NCBI GenBank assembly: GCA_963738135.1
Contig: CAVTVK010000007.1
Span: 186,001-250,000 of the forward strand
Direction: 5' to 3'
Origin: Bog-473 sp963738135
GTDB lineage: Bacteria; Actinomycetota; Acidimicrobiia; Acidimicrobiales; RAAP-2
DNA: 64,000 nt
The position numbers were made by a program, and so were the translations under genes. Below the pieces are notes generated by a model. That model was not told where the DNA came from. It saw only the letters and a list, made by a program, of their open reading frames with translations, and did no database searches. Numbering within the stretch: position 1 is the stretch's first letter; each line of letters begins with the position of its first letter. This document shows positions 1-8,337 of this stretch, in pieces.

Positions 1-56
1 CCGTCGCCGGATCCGACGTCGATGGTCGGGAGCGGCGTAGCAGCTGAGCGCGTCGC

Positions 57-476
57 TCAGGCCGGGTGCACCAGCTCCTGGGCCACCGGCGACATCACCG
101 CGCCGAACTCGACCACGAGTGACATCAAGAGGTCGTCGACCGAGATGATCCCGGCCAGCTCCTTGTCCTCGAGCACGGGCAGACGCCGCGCACTGGCCGT
201 CTTGAACACCGAGAACGCCTCGAAGACGTCGGCCGAGCCCTGAATGGTGTGGGGGTCGGGGGTCATGACGGCCTCGACCGGAGCCGATGACGGCTTGCCT
301 TCGCCGACCCCGCGCACGGTGACGTCGCGGTCGGTCACGATCCCCACCAGGCGGCCGCCGTCGACCACCAGCAGCGAACCGATGCGGTGGCTCCCCAACA
401 GCTGCGCCGCCTCCCTCAGGGTGCATTTCGGCGGGACGGTCACCGGTGCCGTCCGCAGGCACTCTCTCACCAGCAT
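57..476 (-). CDS. Two-CBS-domain protein
   Basis: Small cytoplasmic protein of 139 aa made only of a tandem CBS pair (about residues 8-60 and 70-125). The repeats carry typical strands such as IGSLLVVDGGRLVGIVTDRD and RRLPVLEDKELAGIISVDDL. Stand-alone CBS pairs bind adenine nucleotides and act as energy or redox sensors for partner proteins; no partner is fused here. The ATG at 476 gives a complete first CBS motif. It lies downstream of, and in the same direction as, the acyl-CoA dehydrogenase, with about 80 nt between them. The ligand and target cannot be read from the sequence. Confidence 0.85.
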   Translation of the reverse strand: MLVRECLRTAPVTVPPKCTLREAAQLLGSHRIGSLLVVDGGRLVGIVTDRDVTVRGVGEGKPSSAPVEAVMTPDPHTIQGSADVFEAFSVFKTASARRLPVLEDKELAGIISVDDLLMSLVVEFGAVMSPVAQELVHPA

Positions 477-555
477 CGTTGTTCACCCCGTTCGCTCTGT
501 CCGACCAGTCGTCCGACCAGGCCCAGAGTAGGGGAACGGCTGCACAGGACCTGGC

Positions 556-1782
556 TCAGGCGGGTTTCGGCTCCTTGGGGAGGCCCAACGCCCTCTCGCC
601 CACGATGTTGCGCTGGATCTCGGCCGACCCGCCCCAGATGGTCTCCGAGCGCGAGAAGAAGAAGAGCGATTGCAAATTGTTGACGGGATAGTTCGCCTTC
701 GCCCGGCGGGCTCCGGGCAGCAGCGTGTCCTCGTCGTCGTCGCCCTGCAGGACCTGACCGTCCAGGCCCAGGATGTCCATCGCCAGCAGCATGGTCGCCT
801 GGTGCGCCTCTGACCAGAACATCTTGTTGCACGCGCCGAGGGCGGCGGTCGTGTGGGTCCCGTTGAGGACGTCGGTCAGCGTACGGAGCCCGTTGATCTG
901 CATGATCTTGATGTTCGACCACGACCGCACCAGGCGCTGGCGGATCAGCGGATCGCTGTCGCGCCCTCGTCGGCGCGCCTCGCCCAGGATCTCGTCGAAC
1001 TCCTTTTGGAAGCGCCGGTGGCCCGTGGTCGACGAGGTACCCCGCTCGAAGCCGAGCGTCGTCATCGCGACCTTCCATCCGTTGTTCACGCCACCGATGA
1101 CGTTCTCCTTCGGGCAGCGCACGTTGGTGAAGAAGACCTCGTTGAATTCCGCCGAGCCGTCGATCTGTTCGATGGGCCGCACCTCCACCCCCGGCTGCTT
1201 CATCGGGACGAGGAGATAGGAGATGCCGGCGTGCTTGGGGGCGTCAGGGTCCGTCCGGGCGAGGAGGAAGATGTAGTCGGCGTAGTGGGCCTGGGTCGTC
1301 CATACCTTCTGCCCGTTGATCACCCACTCGTCGCCGTCGAGCTCGGCACGGGTCGTGAGGCTGGCCAGGTCCGAGCCGGCGTCGGGCTCGCTGAACCCTT
1401 GGCACCACGCGATCTCGCCCTTCAAGATCCCCGGGATGAATTGCTTCTTCTGTTCCTCGGTGCCCCATTGCAGGATGGTCGGGCCAACGAGGGTGTCGCC
1501 GAAGAAGTCGGCGCGTAGCGGCGCACTGACGCGGGCGAATTCCTCGTTGAGCACGACCTGTTGGAGGAGACTCAGGCCCTTGCCGCCATATTCTGTCGGC
1601 CAGCTGGCGCAGATCCACCCGCCGCCGTAGAGCTTGGCCGTCCACTCCTGGTTGAAGGTCTTGCGCTCTTCGGGGGTCATGGAGAAGTTGGACGCACCCC
1701 AGCCTTCGGGCAGGTTCTCCTTGAGCCATTTCGCGATCTCAGTTCTGAATTCCTCGGCTTCGGGCGGGTAGGCCAGATCCAT
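556..1782 (-). CDS. Acyl-CoA dehydrogenase
   Basis: Flavin-dependent acyl-CoA dehydrogenase of 408 aa, expected to oxidise an acyl-CoA thioester to the 2,3-enoyl-CoA and pass electrons to ETF. The all-alpha N-terminal domain, the central beta domain (EPDAGSDLASL, then INGQKVWTTQAHYADYIFLL) and the C-terminal helical domain ending in GGSAEIQRNIVGERALGLP are all present, so length and architecture are normal. The frame stays open upstream, but the ATG at 1782 fits the family and has TACCGT exactly 7 nt upstream (1790-1795), as for other leaderless genes here. Substrate chain type is not evident; such FadE paralogs serve fatty acid, sterol or aromatic catabolism. Confidence 0.9.
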   Translation of the reverse strand: MDLAYPPEAEEFRTEIAKWLKENLPEGWGASNFSMTPEERKTFNQEWTAKLYGGGWICASWPTEYGGKGLSLLQQVVLNEEFARVSAPLRADFFGDTLVGPTILQWGTEEQKKQFIPGILKGEIAWCQGFSEPDAGSDLASLTTRAELDGDEWVINGQKVWTTQAHYADYIFLLARTDPDAPKHAGISYLLVPMKQPGVEVRPIEQIDGSAEFNEVFFTNVRCPKENVIGGVNNGWKVAMTTLGFERGTSSTTGHRRFQKEFDEILGEARRRGRDSDPLIRQRLVRSWSNIKIMQINGLRTLTDVLNGTHTTAALGACNKMFWSEAHQATMLLAMDILGLDGQVLQGDDDEDTLLPGARRAKANYPVNNLQSLFFFSRSETIWGGSAEIQRNIVGERALGLPKEPKPA

Positions 1783-1789
1783 GAGACGC

Positions 1790-1795
1790 ACGGTA
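1790..1795 (-). promoter_or_regulatory. Leaderless -10 hexamer for acyl-CoA dehydrogenase
   Basis: TACCGT on the minus strand, 7 nt before the ATG at 1782, matching TANNNT. It implies a transcript starting at or next to the start codon. No clear -35 is seen. Confidence 0.5.
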
Positions 1796-1922
1796 CCCGT
1801 CCCGTTGGCCCCGTTGCGACCGGTTGCGGTCCGGATGCCCGACGGACAGCCCGGTAAGATGTGCTCCGCCGATATCGCGTGATTCCTCCCGCACAGGGAC
1901 AAACGGAGAAGGAGGTGCGGCC

Positions 1923-1985
1923 ATGTCGAGGGGCGAACCCCCCAGTAGTACAGCCGGCGCATGCCCTACTCCGCGTTCCTGCTGA
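1923..1985 (+). CDS. Possible 20-aa leader peptide upstream of the transporter operon
   Basis: ATG at 1923 is preceded by a strong Shine-Dalgarno (GGAGAAGGAGGTG, about 1908-1918) and opens a 20-codon ORF reading MSRGEPPSSTAGACPTPRSC, ending TGA at 1983-1985. It contains a PP pair and a PTP run, and its codons 16-18 form the left arm of a hairpin (see 1968-2026). Short proline-bearing leaders control some Mg transporter mRNAs in enterobacteria (mgtL type), so a sensing role is possible but unproven. The strong SD is unusual in a genome where many genes are leaderless. It may also be chance. Confidence 0.35.
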   Translation: MSRGEPPSSTAGACPTPRSC

Positions 1986-2026
1986 CGCGCGCCAGGCGCG
2001 CTCCCTAAGCGCCGAATCCGCGGAGT
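1968..2026 (+). promoter_or_regulatory. Nested hairpins overlapping the leader ORF (attenuator-like)
   Basis: ACTCCGCG (1968-1975) pairs perfectly with CGCGGAGT (2019-2026). Inside lies GCGCGC (1987-1992) pairing with GCGCGC (1996-2001) around a 3-nt loop. The left outer arm sits within the last codons of the leader ORF, so a translating ribosome would open it. About 100 nt separate this structure from the ATG at 2127. No U-run follows, so any control would be translational or Rho-dependent. Confidence 0.35.
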
Positions 2027-2126
2027 CCACCGAGGCAGACGCCGTTCGCTGATCCTCCGGTGCCGAGTGCGGCCACCGGACATCCGATCCGAACCCATCT
2101 GAGGACGCCACAGAGGAGGTTGCTCC

Positions 2127-3536
2127 ATGGCCACGCCACCGTCGACGAGCGCGCCGAGCCGCTCACGTTTGTTCCCCGGCCGTTCGCGCGATCCGGAACA
2201 CCAGCCCCACCAGCGCAGACGCCGCACGCGCCGCATCCTGGCGTCCGAAGGCGTCTTCGACTCCATCGTGTCGCTGGCCGGCCTGCTCGGCCGGCCGGTG
2301 CGGAACCAGACCGGCCAGGAGATCGGCCGCCTGGACGATGTGGTGGCCCGCTGGGCCGACGGACAGATGTACCCGCCCGTGAGTGGCCTGGTCATCCGCG
2401 TCGGCCGACGTCTCGCCTTCGTCCCGGCGTCCGCCATCGACCGTCTCCACCACGCCGAGGTGATCCTCCGCTCGTCCCGTCTCGACCTGCGCGACGTCAT
2501 CCGCCGTTCCGGCGAGGTGCTCCTGGCCAAGGACGTCCTCGACCATCAGCTCGTGGACGTCGAGGGCGTCCAGGTCATACGCGCCGCCGATCTCTATCTG
2601 GCCGAAGTCATCGGCCGTATCCGGCTTGTGGGGGCCGACGTCTCCAACGCGACACTGCTCCGCCGTCTCGGCCCGCGTCGGTGGCGTCCTCGTCCCACGC
2701 CCGATCGCGTCATCGACTGGGCCGCCATTCAGCCCTTCACCGAGTCGGCCAAGGACGTGAGCGGTGCGGCCACGCACGTGCGCCTCAAGACGACCAACGA
2801 AGGCCTGCACCGCCTGCGGCCGGGCGAGCTGGCCGACCTGTTGGAGGACTTGCGACGGGACGAGCGCCGCGAGCTCCTGTCCGCTCTGGGACCGGACGAG
2901 GCTGCTGATGCCCTCGAAGAGATGCAGCCGGAGGATCTGGAGCAGCTGCTGCGGGAGTCCGACCCGGTGGAGGCGGCGCGGCTTTTGGCCGCCATGGAGC
3001 CGGACGAGGCGGTCGACGCGTTGCGTGACCTGCCCGTGGCGGTGCGGGGCGAGGTCCTGCGCCACATCCCCGCCGTGACCGCACTCGCGCTGCGCGAGCT
3101 CCTCGGCTACGAGGAAGACGAGGCGGGCGGCATCATGACGACGGCACTGGTCACGGCGAAGTCCGGTGAGAAGGTGAAGAAGGTCGTCGACCGACTCTCC
3201 GAGGCGCGGGCCCATGGTGCGGACCTCGATGCCGTCGCTGTCGTCGACGACGACGGCCGGCTTCTCGACGATGTCTCCGTGCTCGACATCCTGCTGGCGT
3301 TGCGGGCCTCGAACGACACGCGCATGTCCGCGCTCCTCGGCGACGAGGACGTGGTGACGGTGAGCCCGCACACGTCGGCGAACGAGGCGGCCGCGCAATT
3401 GGTCGAAGCCCGGCGCCACTCCATGGTCGTCGTCGATGACGACGGGCGCCCGGTCGGGCGCATCCTGGCCGACGATGTCCTCGACGCACTGGTCCCCACC
3501 AAGGGTCGATTCCACTTTCCGCGCCTTCTGTCATGA
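2127..3536 (+). CDS. PRC-barrel / MgtE_N / CBS protein, probable sensor subunit for the adjoining transporter
   Basis: Cytosolic 469-aa protein with a basic disordered N-terminus (1-40), a PRC-barrel-like region (about 45-110, with a second similar stretch 120-170), an acidic helical repeat region of MgtE_N type (about 228-330; units such as LRPGELADLLEDL and GPDEAADALEEM), and a CBS pair (about 334-400 and 400-460, with EAGGIMTTALV as in MgtE). The MgtE membrane domain is absent. In MgtE the N and CBS domains bind Mg2+ and gate the channel, so a Mg-sensing regulatory role is a reasonable inference. It overlaps the Nramp-family gene by 4 nt (ATGA), which implies translational coupling. ATG 2127 has an upstream AGAGGAGG-type SD. 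Confidence 0.85.
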   Translation: MATPPSTSAPSRSRLFPGRSRDPEHQPHQRRRRTRRILASEGVFDSIVSLAGLLGRPVRNQTGQEIGRLDDVVARWADGQMYPPVSGLVIRVGRRLAFVPASAIDRLHHAEVILRSSRLDLRDVIRRSGEVLLAKDVLDHQLVDVEGVQVIRAADLYLAEVIGRIRLVGADVSNATLLRRLGPRRWRPRPTPDRVIDWAAIQPFTESAKDVSGAATHVRLKTTNEGLHRLRPGELADLLEDLRRDERRELLSALGPDEAADALEEMQPEDLEQLLRESDPVEAARLLAAMEPDEAVDALRDLPVAVRGEVLRHIPAVTALALRELLGYEEDEAGGIMTTALVTAKSGEKVKKVVDRLSEARAHGADLDAVAVVDDDGRLLDDVSVLDILLALRASNDTRMSALLGDEDVVTVSPHTSANEAAAQLVEARRHSMVVVDDDGRPVGRILADDVLDALVPTKGRFHFPRLLS

Positions 3537-4777
3537 GGGTGCAGGCTCCGCCGCGGCGGTGGCTGATCTACCTGGCCGCCGCCGGACCAGGGCTCGTCGC
3601 GGCGGCGGCGGGCAACGACGCCGGCGGCATCGTCACGTACTCGTCGGCGGGGGCACAGTTCGTCTACCGCACCCTCTTCTTGATGGTGCTCATCACCGTG
3701 GCCTACGTCATCGTGCAGGAGATGGTGGCCCGGCTGGCCACGTACACCGGCAAGGGCCTGGCCGCCCTCATCCGGGAGGAGTTCGACCTTCGACTCACCG
3801 CGTTCGCCATCACGGCCTTTGCCCTCGCCAACATCGGCCTGATGGTCACCGAATTCGGCGGCATCGCCACCTCGTTCGAACTGTTCAACGTGTCGCGCTA
3901 CATCTCGGTCCCCATCGCCGCCGTGGCCATTTGGTCGCTCGTCCTGTTCGGCTCGTACCGGTACGCCGAGCGGATCTTCCTCCTGCTCACGCTCGTGTTC
4001 ATCGCGTACCCGATCGCCGCCGTGTTGGCCCATCCGAACTGGCACCAGGTCGCGGCCAATACCGTGTGGCCGCATTTCGTGGCGTCGAAGTCCTTCTTGC
4101 TTCTCTCCGTTGCCCTCATCGGCACCACCATCACCCCGTACATCCAGCTCTACGAGGCGGGCGCGGTCGTCGACAAAGGCGTGAAGCCCGAGCAGTACCA
4201 TTTCCAGCGGGTCGACGCGATCACGGGTGCCGTCCTCGCCGCGTTCGTCGCGATGTCCATCATCGTGGCCACGGGGGCCACCATCGGAGGTACCGGGCCC
4301 CTCACCTCGGCCACCACGGCGGCGGAGGGACTCAAGCCGGTCGCCGGCGCCTTCGCCACGACCTTGTTCGGCCTCGGGTTGCTCGGGGCCTCCGCCTTGG
4401 CCGCAGCTGTCGTCCCGCTCTCGACCTCGTATGCCGTGGCCGAGGCGATCGGCGTCGAGCGCTCGGTCTCGTCGAGCTTTCGGCAGGCCCCGGTCTTCCT
4501 GGGCATCTTCACTTTCCAGATCCTCATCGGCGCCGCCGTGGTGCTCGTCCCGGGCAACCTCATCACCCTCATCCTCAACACCCAGGTGCTCGAGGGGGTC
4601 ATCACGCCCATGACCCTGATCCTGATCTTGATTCTGGCCAACCGCCGGTCGCTGCTCGGGTCAGCCGCCAACGGTCCCGTCGCCCGCTGGCTGGGTGGAT
4701 TGGCCATCGTCTCGGTCGCCGCCGTGGCCGGCGTGTACGTCGTCTTGACGGTGCTCGGCTGGTTCGGCCTCGCCTGA
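3533..4777 (+). CDS. Nramp-family (SLC11) divalent metal transporter, Mg-type motif variant
   Basis: Integral membrane protein of 414 aa with about 11 hydrophobic segments and the Nramp fold. The first-helix metal motif, normally DPGN, reads D29-A-G-G32 (context AAAAGNDAGGIVTY). The helix-6 MPH motif is replaced by T201-P-Y203 in GTTITPYIQLY. Loss of the Asn and Met ligands is a mark of the Nramp-related magnesium transporters rather than Mn/Fe-type MntH, so Mg2+ is the preferred guess, not established. The 4-nt overlap with an MgtE_N/CBS protein supports this. Family membership is near certain; the substrate is inference. Confidence 0.88.
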   Translation: MRVQAPPRRWLIYLAAAGPGLVAAAAGNDAGGIVTYSSAGAQFVYRTLFLMVLITVAYVIVQEMVARLATYTGKGLAALIREEFDLRLTAFAITAFALANIGLMVTEFGGIATSFELFNVSRYISVPIAAVAIWSLVLFGSYRYAERIFLLLTLVFIAYPIAAVLAHPNWHQVAANTVWPHFVASKSFLLLSVALIGTTITPYIQLYEAGAVVDKGVKPEQYHFQRVDAITGAVLAAFVAMSIIVATGATIGGTGPLTSATTAAEGLKPVAGAFATTLFGLGLLGASALAAAVVPLSTSYAVAEAIGVERSVSSSFRQAPVFLGIFTFQILIGAAVVLVPGNLITLILNTQVLEGVITPMTLILILILANRRSLLGSAANGPVARWLGGLAIVSVAAVAGVYVVLTVLGWFGLA

Positions 4778-4874
4778 CAGGCGTCCGCAGGGGATGTCCC
4801 AGCGGGGCCGTTTGCGCAGGACCAGGGGGTTCGGGGAGGCTAGAGGGTGATGGTGGGACAAGTCGGGACATCCA

Positions 4875-6281
4875 TTGCCTAAAACGCCTCGCCAGAAGTG
4901 GATTGAGACAAAGGATTCCTGGGAGCGCTCTCGCCACATTGAGCTTCCCGACCCGGTCCCGGCCGCACCGCCGGAACCAGGGGGTTTGCGGGTGGCCTTC
5001 CTGATCTACCGGGGCAATCCCCGTTGCGGTGGGCAGGGGGTCTACACCCGCCACCTGACCCGAGAGCTGGTCGCCATGGGTCACTCCGTCGAGGTCTTCG
5101 CCGGTCCGCCCTGGCCCGAGCTGGACGAAGGGGTGGGGTTCACACCCGTCCGCGGCCTCGACCTCTACCGCCAGCCCGATCCGTTCCGGATTCCGCACCG
5201 CAACGAGTTCACCTCGCGGGAGGACTGGACCGAGTTCGCCATCATGTGCACCGCCGGCTTCGGGGAGCCCCTGGCGTATTCGTTGCGGGCGCGCCAGCTC
5301 CTGGCCCAACGTCGCGACGAGTTCGATGTCGTGCACGACAACCAGTGCCTCGGCAACGGCATGCTCGGCATGGTCGAGGACGGCTGGCCCCTGCTCACCA
5401 CGTTGCATCACCCCATCACGGTCGACCGTCAACTGGCGCTGTCGCACACGACGAACCCCTGGCAACGGTTCACGACACGCCGCTGGTTCGGTTTCCTCGG
5501 CATGCAAGTCCGGGTGGCGCGCGCCCTTCCGGCAGTGCTCACGGTCTCGCAGAACTCGCGCCAGGACATCGTGGCGCAGATGGATGTCAGGCCGGAGCGG
5601 ATGACGGTGGTCCCGGTTGGGGTCGACCACACCGTGTTCCGGCCCTTCGAGGACGTCAGCCCGATACCCGGGCGGATCATGGTGACCTCCAGCAGTGACG
5701 TGCCCATGAAGGGGTTGGTCCCTCTGCTCGAGGCGGTGGCCAAGTTGCGCACCGAGCGCGACGTCGAGTTGACCGTCATTGGCCGCCCCAACGAGGGTGG
5801 CCGGGTCGAGAAGGCCATCGCCCGGTTGGGGTTGGCCGATGCCGTGCACTGCGTGAGCGGCATTTCGGACGACGCGTTGGCCCGCCTCTACGGCGAGGCA
5901 CAAGTGGCCGTCGTGCCGTCGCTCTACGAGGGGTTCTCGCTCCCGGCCATCGAAGCGATGTCCTGCGGCGTCGCCCTGGTGGCCACGACGGGTGGCGCGT
6001 TGCCCGAAGTCGTGGGCACCGACGGGGAGACGGGACTGCTCGTTGCACCGGACGACCCCGGCGCGCTGGCCGCTGCAATCGCCCGCCTGCTCGACGATCC
6101 GGACCTGCGCGCCCGTCTCGGTGCCGCCGGACGGGAGCGAGTGGTCAGCCGCTTCACGTGGCAGGTCACGGCAGCGGGGACGGCAGCCTGCTACGAGGCC
6201 GTCGTTGCCGGGAGGCCGCTCCCAGGGGCGCCGTTGGCCACTCTCGACGGCCTGAAGTCGCCGGTGCAGGGAGCGGCCTGA
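4875..6281 (+). CDS. GT4-family glycosyltransferase
   Basis: GT-B glycosyltransferase of up to 468 aa. It shows the N-terminal GGQGVYTRHLTREL loop after the first strand, a linker with VTVSQNSRQDIV, and the C-terminal nucleotide-sugar site EGFSLPAIEAMSCG with GGALPEVVG. The TTG at 4875 has no clear SD and adds about 35 non-conserved residues; a GTG just before VAFLIYRG is an alternative. The stop overlaps the next ATG (TGATG), so it is first in a three-gene operon with a methyltransferase and an alpha/alpha-toroid protein. Sugar and acceptor are unknown; a lipid-like acceptor is suggested only by the third gene. Confidence 0.85.
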   Translation: MPKTPRQKWIETKDSWERSRHIELPDPVPAAPPEPGGLRVAFLIYRGNPRCGGQGVYTRHLTRELVAMGHSVEVFAGPPWPELDEGVGFTPVRGLDLYRQPDPFRIPHRNEFTSREDWTEFAIMCTAGFGEPLAYSLRARQLLAQRRDEFDVVHDNQCLGNGMLGMVEDGWPLLTTLHHPITVDRQLALSHTTNPWQRFTTRRWFGFLGMQVRVARALPAVLTVSQNSRQDIVAQMDVRPERMTVVPVGVDHTVFRPFEDVSPIPGRIMVTSSSDVPMKGLVPLLEAVAKLRTERDVELTVIGRPNEGGRVEKAIARLGLADAVHCVSGISDDALARLYGEAQVAVVPSLYEGFSLPAIEAMSCGVALVATTGGALPEVVGTDGETGLLVAPDDPGALAAAIARLLDDPDLRARLGAAGRERVVSRFTWQVTAAGTAACYEAVVAGRPLPGAPLATLDGLKSPVQGAA

Positions 6282-7090
6282 TGCTGACCGTCGACTACGA
6301 CCGGCTCGGGGTCGGGCCAGGAGATCTGGTCCTCGACCTCGGGTGCGGGTTCGGACGACATGCTTTCGAGGCCGCCCGCCGGGGCGCCTCGGTCGTGGCC
6401 CTCGACGCCGGCCCCGAAGAGGTGGCGCAGGTGCGCGGCACGTTCGGCGCCATGATCGAGATGGGTGAGATCGCTCCGGGCCATCCGGTGACGGCGGTGC
6501 AGGGCGACGCCCTCGCCCTGCCCTTCGCGGACGGAACCTTCGATCGCGTGATCGCGTCCGAGGTGCTCGAGCACATCCCCGATGATTCCGCCGCCATGCG
6601 CGAGCTGGCCCGCGTCCTGCGACCCGGGGGCGCCATGGCCGTCACCGTGCCGCGCTGTGGACCCGAGGTGGTCAACTGGGCCCTGTCGGACGAGTACCAC
6701 GACACGCCCGGGGGGCACGTGCGCATCTACCGGCGGTCGACACTGGAGCGCCGGCTCAGCTCGGCCGGCCTGCAACCGACCGGACACCACTTCGCCCACG
6801 GCCTGCACTCGCCCTACTGGTGGCTGCGTTGCCTCGTCGGTCCTTCGAACGACTCGCATCCCGCCGTCGAGGCGTATCACAAGGTGCTGGTCTGGGACAT
6901 CGTCAAGGCGCCGTTCGTGACCCGCACCGCCGACCGGTTTCTCAGCCCGGTCATCGGCAAGAGCCTGGTGCTGTACCTCACCAAGCCGGTTGCCGGTATG
7001 GCGGACCTGACCGACTCGCGCCCCACGCTGCCCCGCGGCGTGCCTGGACGGCGCGGTCCCACGACACCGAGCCAGGGAGCAGCAGCATGA
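6281..7090 (+). CDS. Class I SAM-dependent methyltransferase
   Basis: Soluble 269-aa Rossmann methyltransferase of Methyltransf_11 type. Motif I is VLDLGCGFGRHAFEAARRG near residue 17, the acidic strand end is VVALDAGP, and post-motif I reads FDRVIASEVLEHIPD. The frame is open upstream inside the glycosyltransferase, but the ATG at 6281 overlaps its stop by one base and puts motif I at the expected distance. It overlaps the next gene by 4 nt (ATGA). It probably methylates the product or precursor handled by its operon partners; the acceptor is not identifiable. Confidence 0.85.
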   Translation: MLTVDYDRLGVGPGDLVLDLGCGFGRHAFEAARRGASVVALDAGPEEVAQVRGTFGAMIEMGEIAPGHPVTAVQGDALALPFADGTFDRVIASEVLEHIPDDSAAMRELARVLRPGGAMAVTVPRCGPEVVNWALSDEYHDTPGGHVRIYRRSTLERRLSSAGLQPTGHHFAHGLHSPYWWLRCLVGPSNDSHPAVEAYHKVLVWDIVKAPFVTRTADRFLSPVIGKSLVLYLTKPVAGMADLTDSRPTLPRGVPGRRGPTTPSQGAAA

Positions 7091-8217
7091 CCACCGAAGA
7101 GATCCGTTCCGCCACACTGCCGGAGGTCCCCGGCGTCCTCACCAGTACCGACGTGCTGGCCACGGGCCACGCGATCGCGGCGGTCCAGCGCCACGACGGG
7201 CAGATCCCGTGGTTCGAGGGGGGCCATTGCGACCCGTGGAACCACGTCGAGGCAGCCATGGCGCTCACCGTGTGCGGCCTGATCGACGAGGCGGTCGACG
7301 CCTATCGCTGGTTGGCCCGCCGGCAGCTGCCTGACGGAGGCTGGTTCAACTACTACCAGGGCGACGCCGTCAAGGACCTCCGGCTCGACACGAACGTGTG
7401 CGGCTACCTGGCGGCCGGCGCCTGGCACCACCACCTGATCACCGGCGATGTCGAACTCCTCGGCGAGCTCTGGCCGACGATTGAGAAGGGGATCGACTTC
7501 ATCCTGCGCTCACAGCAGCCCGATGGCTCCGTGCTGTGGTCGCTCGATTCCACCGGTCGAGCGGAGCGGTACGCGCTGCTGACCGGATCTTCGTCGATCT
7601 ACCACTCCATGCGCTGCGCCGTCGCCATCGCGGAGTGTCTGGCCAAGGACCGCCCGGACTGGGAGTTGGCGGCGGGCCGGCTCGGGCACGCGGTGGCCCA
7701 TCATCCTGGTGCCTTCGCTCCCAAGGTCGAGTTCGCCATGGACTGGTACTACCCCATGTTGTCCGGCGCGCTCGAGGGTGAGCCGGGCCGCCTCCGCATC
7801 GCCGAGGGGTGGTCGACCTTCGTCATGGAGGGGCTGGGCGTGCGCTGCGTCTCGACGGGTGACTGGGTCACGGCGGCCGAGACGGCGGAATGCGTGCTGA
7901 CGCTCGACGCGCTCGGCATGGACGCTCCCGCGCTGGAGCTGTTCACGGCGGGGCAGAACCTGCGCTTGCCGGACGGCTCGTACTGGACCGGCATGGTGTT
8001 CCCCGAACGGGAGACCTTCCCCAAGGACGAGCGGACGACCTACACGTTCGGCGCCATGGTGCTGGCGGCTGATGCGCTCTCGAACACCAGTCCGGCCGCC
8101 GGTCTGTTCCGGGGTGAAGGTCTGCCGGCCGCACTCGACTTGGCCGAGCCGCACTGCGGCGACGCCATCGAAGGGTGCACCGTGAGCGATCAGCCCCAGC
8201 GGTTCTGGCGCGGCTGA
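7087..8217 (+). CDS. Prenyltransferase/terpene-cyclase-like alpha/alpha-toroid protein
   Basis: Soluble 376-aa protein built of helical hairpins with recurrent hydrophobic-aromatic motifs (ALTVCGLIDEAVDAYRWLAR, LPDGGWFNYY, DTNVCGYLAAGAWHHH, RSQQPDGSVLWSL). This resembles the alpha/alpha6 barrel of prenyltransferases and six-hairpin glycosidases, and homologs are commonly labelled prenyltransferase. No DDxD or DxDD cyclase motif is obvious, so a cyclase role is doubtful; it could act on a polysaccharide or lipid-linked sugar. The start at 7087 overlaps the methyltransferase stop (ATGA). It ends 120 nt before the MFS gene. Confidence 0.7.
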   Translation: MTTEEIRSATLPEVPGVLTSTDVLATGHAIAAVQRHDGQIPWFEGGHCDPWNHVEAAMALTVCGLIDEAVDAYRWLARRQLPDGGWFNYYQGDAVKDLRLDTNVCGYLAAGAWHHHLITGDVELLGELWPTIEKGIDFILRSQQPDGSVLWSLDSTGRAERYALLTGSSSIYHSMRCAVAIAECLAKDRPDWELAAGRLGHAVAHHPGAFAPKVEFAMDWYYPMLSGALEGEPGRLRIAEGWSTFVMEGLGVRCVSTGDWVTAAETAECVLTLDALGMDAPALELFTAGQNLRLPDGSYWTGMVFPERETFPKDERTTYTFGAMVLAADALSNTSPAAGLFRGEGLPAALDLAEPHCGDAIEGCTVSDQPQRFWRG

Positions 8218-8337
8218 GACGCGGACCCGGGCCACCGCGGTCCGGGAACGGACGCCACCGGCGGTCGGCCGGACGGGTCACGCAGGTAGATTTCCTCAGG
8301 ATCCCGATGTCCTCCTGTCAACGCGTCCGGCCACCCG

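Noticed and set aside
1800..2126. Possible M-box Mg riboswitch upstream of the Nramp-type operon
   Set aside because: The conserved GGTGAGGCTCCT and GCTAAAGCTC elements are absent; only the leader ORF and hairpins are seen.
4791..4873. GGGATGTCCC and GGGACATCC as an operator upstream of the GT4 gene
   Set aside because: The complementary 9-mers are 70 nt apart in GC-rich sequence with no supporting stem or second example.
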